From: Opitutia bacterium | GTDB taxonomy: Bacteria > Verrucomicrobiota > Verrucomicrobiia > Opitutales > Seribacteraceae | DNA: 12,099 nucleotides | NCBI GenBank assembly: GCA_018646565.1 | Contig: JABGUO010000009.1 | Coordinates: 1 to 12,099, forward strand | Direction of reading: 5' to 3' | In this document: piece by piece, positions 6,307 through 12,099 of the stretch | Layout: every line of letters starts with the position of its first letter | How positions within the stretch are numbered: position 1 is the first letter of the stretch | Translations under genes and position numbers: made by a program | The notes under the pieces: model-generated | Databases searched by the model: none | Seen by the model: only the letters and a program-made list of their open reading frames with translations | Told to the model about the DNA's origin: nothing

Positions 6307-8799
6307 TCATTTTGGATACAAAAATCCGTCTTTATCGATCCCCTCAATATTACTAATGGGGTCAAGTACACCATCTATTCCAATTACACCAAACTGCGGA
6401 TCATGTTGATAACTTAAACCTGGAAGTAACCGACCAAAAGTATTTTCCTTATATCCACTCTCCAGTTCATCCACCTCACCTTGCAATTGGGCATCAGATC
6501 GAAAATTAATAGAGACCAGACCATTTCTTTCCGTACTGATTCCGTTAGTTAATTGAACAGCATTGACCTTCTTCATCTTCGGGTTGTGAACTTCAATAAA
6601 TTGTGAACCCAAGAGAACCTCCCGATTGCCGAGAAATGAGGACCAAAAGATCCACTCGGGATTTAAGTCGGAATCGATTGCAAATTTGAATCCTGCCAAA
6701 TCCCATAAATGAATCTCGCGGAGACGAAGAAAAGAAGACCATATTTTTCGGGCTCCTCCCTTCTCTTGAAAAATTGCCCGCATCGCATTCAGATAACTAC
6801 GACATTTAGGCGAAATCGACTTGATGTTCTCTCCCGACCTCAAGAAAGATGCAATCTCTCCCCGCGTTACACTATGTCCATCTTGAAAAGTAAAGAATAT
6901 TGCCTGAGGAGAAGAATGAAATAAATCCTGGATACGATCCTTGATCTTTATTGGAGCAGGCAAACGGTCAGTAAAGGAAAGTCTTCCCAAATCCATAACG
7001 CTCGATCTCACATTCTCAGAACCTGCCTGATTCGGATCAATTAACTTTCCAACTCGGACCGAAACTCGATAAGGAAAAGAAATGGGCCACTTCCTGAAAA
7101 ATTGTCCCCGCTCCATACTAAAGATCGAACCCCAGACCCCATCCAGGTGAACGGGTAAAATGGGAACCCCGGACTGTTTTGCAAGTAACAACACTCCCCT
7201 CTTGAAAGGAAAGATTGTCCCCATACGAGAAATTCCACCTTCCGCAAATACACAAAGTGGCATTCCATTCTTTAGCTTGGCCACTGATCTTTTAATAGAT
7301 TCTAATGAACGGTCGGGAGAAACTGTTACGGTTTGAGTAAGGGCAAATACCCCACGCATTACCCTTGAGTGGGCGAGACCACTGTATGCAAGATATCTGA
7401 TTTTTCGGGAAAATGCCGCACCAATAAATACAGGGTCTGCATAGGATATGTGATTGCTTACTAGTAAAACTCCTCCCGTGGACGGGAAATTTTCCATTCC
7501 GTCCATTTTGATTCGATAAAAAATTCGTAATCCCATGTGGAAAAGAGCGCGGAAAAAATCTTCCAGCAATATTTTCATCGTTACCATTGCAATTATACTT
7601 GCAGGAATACTCATCAGTAAAATTTCCTCTTTTGCTGACAGTCCCAATGAATTCGAGAGAAATGCATGGAATAGAATCAAGACAATGCTGGATATTTGAG
7701 TTAACAAATTCGAAGCGGCTAAAATCCTTCCTCGTTCAGACTCCCCCGCCTGATCCTGTAAGAAACCATTTAACGGAACAAAAAATAATGCACCAGAAAA
7801 TCCAAGTAATAAACAACCCCATTCAAAAAGTACATCAAATGGATCGACGAAATATAAAAGTATGAAGGCAAGGGGTAGTAAAAATGCACCAATGGGAGTC
7901 AGTCCAAGCTCCACTCGTCCTCTGTTTAAATAAGCAACCAATAAACTACCAAGCATTATTCCAACCCCAAGAAGTAAGAACCAATACCCATAAAGAGTAC
8001 CCATGCCGACCTCTCCTTCAATCACTTCTCCTGATAATTTAACTAAAACGAGGTAGAAAAAACTACCCACTGACCAAAACCAGGCATCTCCCAAGGCGGC
8101 CGCCCTTAATTTGCGATTTTTCCATAAGGAACTCAGGTCTTCCCAATGACTCCATACTACACGCGGTTGAAAAGACCCAGCCCTGGGTGCCTCAGTCCTC
8201 GGAGTGGGAATAAATAATATCCAGGAAAAGAGCGCCAAGCCGATCGCAACAACACATAAAATTAATCCTGTACCCCAACCTCCATAATGGGGAACTAATA
8301 AATCAAAGTACTTCGCCGCCACGAAAGCACCGCCTAGGATCCCCACCATTGTTAACATTTCCATCCAACCCACTGCCATTCCCAATCGATCAGAACCTAC
8401 TAATTCCTTTAATATTCCCTTTTTCCCAGGCGAGAAAAAAGCCGATTGAACCGCGAGGAGAAAAAAGCCACACAACCCAACAGTTAGATTTTCAAGATAT
8501 AATCCACCCGCAAGTACGCCTAAGCCCAATATTTGTGAAAGCAGGGCCAGACTGACCACATCCTTTTTTGAAAAGCGATCAGAGACCCATCCTGCCCATG
8601 GGGCAAAGACAACAAAAGGAAGAATTAATAGGATTGAAACTACTTGGTTAGTCTGGTCCATACTCGCCTTTCCAAATTGAAAGGCCGCCATAATAGGCAA
8701 CATTGCCTTCATTCCATTATCATTAAACGCTCCTATTGTTTGGGAGACAAACAAAGGGATCAAAACCCGAAAAGAATGATTTTTTTTAATTTCTTTCAT
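6307..8799 (-). CDS. LplT-like MFS transporter fused to PlsC acyltransferase, with eroded acyl-ACP-synthetase-like C-terminus
   Basis: Inner-membrane fusion protein of 830 aa from ATG at 8799; a GTG at 8817 would add six residues. Residues 1-415 form a hydrophobic MFS domain of about 12 helices. It opens with an LplT-like VSQTIGAFNDNGMK (18-31) and has the MFS loop motif GWVSDRFSKK (70-79). Residues about 425-605 are a PlsC/LPLAT acyltransferase: NHISYAD (449-455, the H-x4-D catalytic motif), FAEGGISRMG (518-527) in place of FPEGTRSR, PFKRG (531-535) and VPILPVHLDG (545-554). This matches the LplT/Aas system, which imports lysophospholipids and re-acylates them. Relatives of about 1,100 aa carry a complete AMP-forming acyl-ACP synthetase next. 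Here only about 215 residues follow, with faint matches at its two ends and no SGTTG-type phosphate loop. Transport and acyl transfer look intact; acyl activation probably does not. Confidence 0.88.
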   Translation of the reverse strand: MKEIKKNHSFRVLIPLFVSQTIGAFNDNGMKAMLPIMAAFQFGKASMDQTNQVVSILLILPFVVFAPWAGWVSDRFSKKDVVSLALLSQILGLGVLAGGLYLENLTVGLCGFFLLAVQSAFFSPGKKGILKELVGSDRLGMAVGWMEMLTMVGILGGAFVAAKYFDLLVPHYGGWGTGLILCVVAIGLALFSWILFIPTPRTEAPRAGSFQPRVVWSHWEDLSSLWKNRKLRAAALGDAWFWSVGSFFYLVLVKLSGEVIEGEVGMGTLYGYWFLLLGVGIMLGSLLVAYLNRGRVELGLTPIGAFLLPLAFILLYFVDPFDVLFEWGCLLLGFSGALFFVPLNGFLQDQAGESERGRILAASNLLTQISSIVLILFHAFLSNSLGLSAKEEILLMSIPASIIAMVTMKILLEDFFRALFHMGLRIFYRIKMDGMENFPSTGGVLLVSNHISYADPVFIGAAFSRKIRYLAYSGLAHSRVMRGVFALTQTVTVSPDRSLESIKRSVAKLKNGMPLCVFAEGGISRMGTIFPFKRGVLLLAKQSGVPILPVHLDGVWGSIFSMERGQFFRKWPISFPYRVSVRVGKLIDPNQAGSENVRSSVMDLGRLSFTDRLPAPIKIKDRIQDLFHSSPQAIFFTFQDGHSVTRGEIASFLRSGENIKSISPKCRSYLNAMRAIFQEKGGARKIWSSFLRLREIHLWDLAGFKFAIDSDLNPEWIFWSSFLGNREVLLGSQFIEVHNPKMKKVNAVQLTNGISTERNGLVSINFRSDAQLQGEVDELESGYKENTFGRLLPGLSYQHDPQFGVIGIDGVLDPISNIEGIDKDGFLYPK

Positions 8800-8850
8800 A
8801 GAGAAGCAGTTTACCACTCTTTCAATCCCACTATCCCATAGGAGATTGTG

Positions 8851-8880
8851 AGATTGCCAAGGGCAATTTTTTCTTTTTTT
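8851..8880 (+). terminator. Terminator-like hairpin with T-tract, + orientation
   Basis: ATTGCC (8853-8858) pairs with GGCAAT (8862-8867) around a 3-nt loop and can be extended by weaker pairs. It is followed directly by a T-rich tract (8868-8880, one C inside). This has the shape of a weak intrinsic terminator for + strand transcription. Both flanking genes run on the - strand; read that way, the hairpin has A-rich sequence before it and no U-tract after it. It may stop antisense or read-through RNA, or be chance in AT-rich DNA. Confidence 0.35.
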
Positions 8881-9163
8881 AAAGGAGTGATTCTATTGCA
8901 CGAGCCAATTCGAAATCCTTCTCGGTTACCCTATTATCCGCATCATGGGTATTGAGAGTTATTTCTACACGATTGAAACAGTTGTAAATTCCTGGATGGT
9001 GATCGAGCCTCTCCGCTTGATAAGATATCGCAATTAGAAAACCCATGGCTTCTCGAAAATCCTTAAAAAGGTAAGACTTTTTCAATTGATCATTACTGAA
9101 ACTCCACCCAGGTAATTCAGAAAGTTTCTCCTTAATTTCAAGATGTGTTACCTTTTTTTTCAT
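8879..9163 (-). CDS. 4a-hydroxytetrahydrobiopterin dehydratase (pterin-4a-carbinolamine dehydratase, PCD/DCoH family)
   Basis: Small single-domain protein of 94 aa, the usual bacterial length. It dehydrates 4a-hydroxytetrahydropterin, recycling the cofactor of aromatic amino-acid hydroxylases; many bacterial copies have less certain roles, including support of molybdopterin- or folate-linked metabolism. The active-site signature is AERLDHHPGIY (50-60), with His55 and His56 the catalytic pair, and the third histidine is in LNTHDA (70-75, His73). The N-terminal GWSF (19-22) and the C-terminal TEKDFELA (80-87) are also family-typical. No phenylalanine hydroxylase gene is adjacent, so the physiological partner is unknown. 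The gene is divergent from uppS, with starts 71 bp apart. No Shine-Dalgarno sequence precedes the ATG, and the best promoter match would place the RNA start almost at the ATG. An A-rich run follows the stop. Confidence 0.92.
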   Translation of the reverse strand: MKKKVTHLEIKEKLSELPGWSFSNDQLKKSYLFKDFREAMGFLIAISYQAERLDHHPGIYNCFNRVEITLNTHDADNRVTEKDFELARAIESLL

Positions 9164-9234
9164 TAGATGGAACTAGAATATGCTTTCCTCGTTGTCAATT
9201 GGTCATGAAATCGTTGAGGTGTTCCAATCGAAGC
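9164..9234. promoter_or_regulatory. Divergent promoter region between the pterin dehydratase gene and uppS
   Basis: This 71-bp gap must hold at least the promoter of the dehydratase gene, and probably that of the uppS operon. On the - strand a perfect TTGACA (9198-9193) lies 17 nt before a poor -10, TAGTTC (9175-9170); transcription from it would start near the ATG at 9163. On the + strand TAGAAT (9174-9179) is a good -10 but has no convincing -35. The two -10 candidates overlap, so the two directions could interfere. These assignments come from consensus matching by eye only. Confidence 0.35.
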
Positions 9235-10011
9235 ATGACAAAATTTTCTGAAAGCGAACGAGGAAAACTCCCCAACCATGTTGCCATCATTATGGACGGC
9301 AATGGTCGTTGGGCGAGAAGTCGTGGAAAACCACGTTTATTTGGTCACCGAAATGGAGTAAAAAATGTTCGTAGTGTAGTAAATGCAGCACGAGAATTCG
9401 GGGTTCAATATGTGACCCTGTATGCATTTAGTACTGAAAATCAAAATCGGCCCGACGAGGAAAAATCTGGTCTCATGAGATTACTCGAGGAGTTCTTAAA
9501 ACGAGAACTTGCCACTTTACTAAAAGATGGTACCCGGCTTCGAGCAATTGGGGATTTATCAGGTCTGCCAAAATTTGCGCAGGAAATTGTAGAATCATCG
9601 ATTGAAAAGACTAAGCATAATAGTACATCTAACCTCACCCTTGCACTCAATTATGGAAGTCGGCAGGAAGTATTGAGCGGAATACAGTCTTATACACGAG
9701 AAATTTTGGAAACAGGAAAATCTGCCGATCAATTAGATTGGTCGACTTTTTCAAATCACCTTCAAACAAAAGACTTACCCGACCCGGACCTAATTATCCG
9801 CACATCTGGCGAATTTAGATTAAGTAATTTCCTACTCCTACAAGCGGCCTATGCCGAAATTTTCGTCTCCCCCCTACACTGGCCTGACTTTAACCGTGAT
9901 GCTTTTATCGAGGCCTTACAAAATTATATACAACGGGAAAGACGGTTTGGTAAAACAAGCGACCAACTTGCTCCGATTAATCAAAACTCAATAACTTCTA
10001 CCGTCCCATGA
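9235..10011 (+). CDS. uppS: Undecaprenyl diphosphate synthase UppS (isoprenyl transferase)
   Basis: cis-Prenyltransferase that condenses farnesyl diphosphate with eight isopentenyl diphosphates to make the C55 carrier lipid for peptidoglycan and O-antigen. From ATG at 9235 it is 258 aa (E. coli 253). Motifs: HVAIIMDGNGRWA (15-27) with catalytic Asp21, GHRNGVKNV (37-45), YAFSTENQNRP (63-73), LALNYGSRQEV (136-146) and PDLIIRTSGEFRLSNF (184-199), then AYAEIF (205-210) with the metal-site glutamate 208. The frame stays open upstream: ATG at 9205 would add ten residues and GTG at 9145 would run into the divergent dehydratase gene. A GAGG at 9216-9219, 15 nt before 9235, is the only ribosome-site candidate. 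The stop overlaps the cdsA start as ATGA. It heads the uppS-cdsA-dxr block. Confidence 0.96.
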   Translation: MTKFSESERGKLPNHVAIIMDGNGRWARSRGKPRLFGHRNGVKNVRSVVNAAREFGVQYVTLYAFSTENQNRPDEEKSGLMRLLEEFLKRELATLLKDGTRLRAIGDLSGLPKFAQEIVESSIEKTKHNSTSNLTLALNYGSRQEVLSGIQSYTREILETGKSADQLDWSTFSNHLQTKDLPDPDLIIRTSGEFRLSNFLLLQAAYAEIFVSPLHWPDFNRDAFIEALQNYIQRERRFGKTSDQLAPINQNSITSTVP

Positions 10012-10865
10012 TCTTACGTTCTTTCTCAACCATTCTACTTTGGGGACTTGTTGCCTTGGTGGTATATTCTCTCAAGGAAACTGGGGCGATGTGGATTCTT
10101 AATCTATGCGCTACCCTGACACTATTTGAAGTTTATACCATTCTTGGAAGACTGGGATACGCGGCAAATCGCCTTTCTGGCCTAATAACGGGTGGTTGTT
10201 TAATCCCCGTTTCCTATTATTTTGAGGGCTATGGTGTGGATGTGCTTGCCATCGGTGCATTGTTTACCTCCGCAGCCTGCGTGCTTTTCCCACAAGCCCA
10301 AAGAGGAATGTATATTAAGAGGCTCATGCCTACCTTCTTCGGACTCCTTTTTGTATCTTTCCTTCTTCAATATTTCGTTCGTATTTTACAAATCGGCGGG
10401 AACGAAAATGCCGACTGCTTTATGGGTTTTGGTTTATTCTTTTCTCTCTGGGTCGTGATCGTGGCCAAGTTCAGCGACATTGGTGCCCTGCTCATTGGAA
10501 AGGCGATCGGGCGCACTAAGATGGCACCTTCAATTAGCCCGGGGAAAACAATTGAAGGGCTAATTGGCGGCTTTGCTGCATCAGCAGGGATTGGGGCACT
10601 GCTGCCCTGGCTTTTTCAAGAAAAATTCACCGATATTGTATTTTTTGGAGATTGGATTTTTACCCCCGGACAAGGGGCAATTTGGGGAACATTGCTTGCT
10701 CTGAGTGCTGTAATTGGAGATTTGATTGCCTCCGTGCTTAAACGCCTCGCTTCAATGAAAGATTCCGGAGGTGCGATACCCGGTATTGGCGGATTATTTG
10801 ATCTAACTGATAGTCTAATCCTTGCCGCTCCCACAGGGTACTTCATTTTATTCCTTCTTCGATAG
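10008..10865 (+). CDS. cdsA: Phosphatidate cytidylyltransferase CdsA (CDP-diacylglycerol synthase)
   Basis: Integral membrane enzyme making CDP-diacylglycerol from phosphatidate and CTP, the branch point of phospholipid synthesis. It has 285 aa, the same as E. coli CdsA, and many hydrophobic segments. The conserved C-terminal half has AKFSDIGALLIGKAIGR (153-169), MAPSISPGKTIEGLIGG (172-188) and GDLIASVLKRLASMKDSGG (237-255), followed by IPGIGGLFDLTDSL (257-270). In the classical signature this last stretch reads PGHGGxxDRxDS; here the histidine is isoleucine (260) and the arginine leucine (266), while Asp265 and Asp268 are kept. Related variants with PGMGG occur widely, so I regard it as active. 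The ATG overlaps the uppS stop by 4 nt, and the TAG stop shares its last base with the dxr GTG, so the three genes are probably translated together. Confidence 0.95.
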   Translation: MILRSFSTILLWGLVALVVYSLKETGAMWILNLCATLTLFEVYTILGRLGYAANRLSGLITGGCLIPVSYYFEGYGVDVLAIGALFTSAACVLFPQAQRGMYIKRLMPTFFGLLFVSFLLQYFVRILQIGGNENADCFMGFGLFFSLWVVIVAKFSDIGALLIGKAIGRTKMAPSISPGKTIEGLIGGFAASAGIGALLPWLFQEKFTDIVFFGDWIFTPGQGAIWGTLLALSAVIGDLIASVLKRLASMKDSGGAIPGIGGLFDLTDSLILAAPTGYFILFLLR

Positions 10866-12019
10866 TGAAATTCCCCAAGAAGCTTGTACTCTTGGGTGCG
10901 ACTGGCTCAATTGGCGAAAGCACTTTAAGAGTTATCCGCAAACATCCGGATAAGATCGAACTGATCGGAATTTCAGCCCATCAACAATCTGAGAAACTGG
11001 TCGCGATAGCGAAAGAATTTAATGTTCCCCATGCCTGCCTCACTCATGATCCAATAGAAAAAATCAACCTCCCCAAGACCACCCAGCTCCACACGGGACA
11101 AAATTCAATGGAGGAATTGGCTTCTTTAACAGATGCAGATGTTGTCGTAGTTGGGATTGTCGGTGCCGCCGGACTACTGCCCACACTTGCCGCATTACGA
11201 AAAGGAAAAGAGGTGGTTCTCGCCAACAAAGAATCTCTTGTAGTAGCCGGGGAATTGGTTACCGAAACGGCCCGAAAGCATGGCGGGCGGATAATCCCAG
11301 CAGATAGTGAGCACAATGCAGTATTTCAATGTATTCAAGGACAAGACGAACGAACTCTCCAGTCCATTATTCTTACGGCATCAGGTGGGTCATTTCGTGA
11401 CTTACCCCTTGATCAACTCTCTGATGTAACAATTGAGCAAGCACTTCAACATCCGAATTGGTCAATGGGGAAAAAAATTACCGTTGATTCGGCAACCATG
11501 GCGAATAAAGGATTAGAATTAATTGAGGCACGCTGGCTCTTTGATGTTTCTCCGAAGCAATTGGAAGTGGTCATCCATCCCCCCAGCTTGGTCCATGCAA
11601 TTGTACGATTTATTGACGGGTGCTGCCTCGCCCAAATGACACCGGCCTCGATGACATTTGCCTTACAAAACGCGATTCTTTTTCCGGAACGTCATGAAGG
11701 TGTGGAATCATCGCTTGATTTTAGTCAACCACTCGACCTGTCTTTTTCACCCCCGTCTTTAGACCGATACCCCTGCTTACGGCTTGCTATCGAAGCGATG
11801 GAGCAAGGAGATTCTGCTCCACTTATATTTAATGCAGCCAATGAAATAGCGGTGGATGCTTTTCTTCGGAATCGAATTGGCTTTCTCGACATTTCACGCA
11901 TAATTGAAGATACATTGAATCTTTCTAATTTTATTTCTACCAACTCGGTTGACGAACTACTCTCTATTGATGCAGAAACCCGTCAATCTGCCCAAAAACG
12001 AGTTCAACAACTCGGATAG
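10865..12019 (+). CDS. dxr: 1-deoxy-D-xylulose 5-phosphate reductoisomerase Dxr (IspC)
   Basis: NADPH- and metal-dependent enzyme converting DXP to 2-C-methyl-erythritol 4-phosphate, the committed MEP-pathway step. The 384 aa match the usual length. Motifs: NADPH-binding LLGATGSIGESTL (9-21), ANKESLVVAGE (120-130), IPADSEHNAVFQ (144-155) with metal ligands Asp147 and Glu149, TASGGSFRDLP (171-181), HPNWSMGKKITVDSATMANK (196-215) with flap residues His196 and Trp199, and GLELIEA (216-222) with metal ligand Glu218. FNAANEIAVDAFL (322-334) is the C-terminal signature. The segment after HPPSLVHA reads AQMTPASMTFALQNA, where E. coli has a different sequence around PDM. The start is GTG overlapping the cdsA TAG by one base, with no Shine-Dalgarno sequence. 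Its products feed uppS and the menaquinone side chain. Confidence 0.97.
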   Translation: MKFPKKLVLLGATGSIGESTLRVIRKHPDKIELIGISAHQQSEKLVAIAKEFNVPHACLTHDPIEKINLPKTTQLHTGQNSMEELASLTDADVVVVGIVGAAGLLPTLAALRKGKEVVLANKESLVVAGELVTETARKHGGRIIPADSEHNAVFQCIQGQDERTLQSIILTASGGSFRDLPLDQLSDVTIEQALQHPNWSMGKKITVDSATMANKGLELIEARWLFDVSPKQLEVVIHPPSLVHAIVRFIDGCCLAQMTPASMTFALQNAILFPERHEGVESSLDFSQPLDLSFSPPSLDRYPCLRLAIEAMEQGDSAPLIFNAANEIAVDAFLRNRIGFLDISRIIEDTLNLSNFISTNSVDELLSIDAETRQSAQKRVQQLG

Positions 12020-12033
12020 CATCTCCTTTTAAT

Positions 12034-12099
12034 ATGTCCTTTTTTTACGATTTTGCATTTCTTCTAGTCGCCTTATTTGCACTTGGATTTACGATTTTC
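12034..12099 (+). CDS. Start of a membrane protein, probably RseP-type site-2 protease (3' end outside window)
   Basis: An ATG 14 nt after the dxr stop opens a frame that runs to the window end (22 codons): MSFFYDFAFLLVALFALGFT and on. It is almost wholly hydrophobic, like a first transmembrane helix. The position directly after uppS-cdsA-dxr is where the M50 zinc protease RseP normally lies, and RseP proteins begin with such a helix leading into HExxH about 20 residues in. The HExxH motif would fall just beyond the window, so the identification rests on gene order and hydrophobicity. No Shine-Dalgarno sequence precedes the ATG; the leader is T-rich. Confidence 0.5.
   Translation, partial: MSFFYDFAFLLVALFALGFTIF

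Noticed and set aside
6242..6440. Frameshift that would restore the missing synthetase domain after the fusion gene's stop
   Set aside because: Reading the other frames around and after the stop at 6307-6309 gives no recognisable continuation of an adenylation domain, and nrnA begins 65 nt later, so the loss looks like deletion and erosion rather than a recent frameshift.
9145..9234. uppS starting at GTG 9145 or ATG 9205
   Set aside because: The 9145 start overlaps the divergent dehydratase coding region and removes the promoter space. The 9205 start is possible but has no ribosome site and adds residues beyond the usual UppS N-terminus; 9235 has at least a distant GAGG.
1..12099. CRISPR array, mobile element, toxin-antitoxin, defence or other accessory system
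   Set aside because: No spaced repeats, terminal inverted repeats, transposase or integrase motifs or small paired genes were seen; every long frame is a housekeeping family, and the remaining open frames are shadows on the opposite strand or in other frames of these genes.

Overview
This is a dense piece of core bacterial genome: ten coding regions plus the first 22 codons of an eleventh. No gap between genes exceeds about 80 bp, so no gene-free stretch of 300 bases exists. I see no rRNA, tRNA, CRISPR array, insertion sequence, phage gene or repeat family. The organism is a Gram-negative-type bacterium that makes menaquinone by the classical chorismate/MenD route and isoprenoids by the MEP route. 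The fused LplT-like/PlsC gene, the gene neighbourhoods and the moderate GC suggest a Verrucomicrobiota/PVC-type lineage. That is inference only, because no marker RNA gene is present.

Layout. (1) Positions 1-3561, + strand: the 3' part of menF (isochorismate synthase), menD overlapping it by ATGA, then a gene for an Fpg/Nei-type DNA glycosylase 17 nt later. (2) Positions 3558-9163, - strand, read right to left: a pterin-4a-carbinolamine dehydratase gene, a large gene fusing an LplT-like MFS transporter to a PlsC acyltransferase, an nrnA-like DHH phosphoesterase gene, truB and ribF. The last three are packed with 4-nt gaps. Groups 1 and 2 converge, and their stop codons overlap in the bases TTAA. 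(3) Positions 9235-12099, + strand: uppS, cdsA, dxr and the start of a membrane protein, in the widespread uppS-cdsA-dxr-rseP order. This group diverges from the dehydratase gene across about 70 bp that must hold the promoters.

How the genes work together. menF and menD perform the first two committed steps of menaquinone synthesis. uppS makes the undecaprenyl carrier lipid for cell-wall synthesis, dxr makes the isoprenoid precursors that feed both uppS and the menaquinone tail, and cdsA activates phosphatidate for phospholipid synthesis. The transporter/acyltransferase fusion probably takes in lysophospholipids and re-acylates them. truB, ribF and nrnA are housekeeping genes of tRNA modification, flavin cofactors and turnover of short RNA or nucleotides.

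I found no new multi-gene system. The observations most worth a second look are four. The C-terminus of the transporter/acyltransferase fusion looks like an eroded acyl-ACP synthetase module. The DNA glycosylase has lost one cysteine of each zinc-finger pair at exactly conserved spacing. Recognisable Shine-Dalgarno sequences are almost absent across the window. A terminator-like hairpin points against both of its flanking genes.
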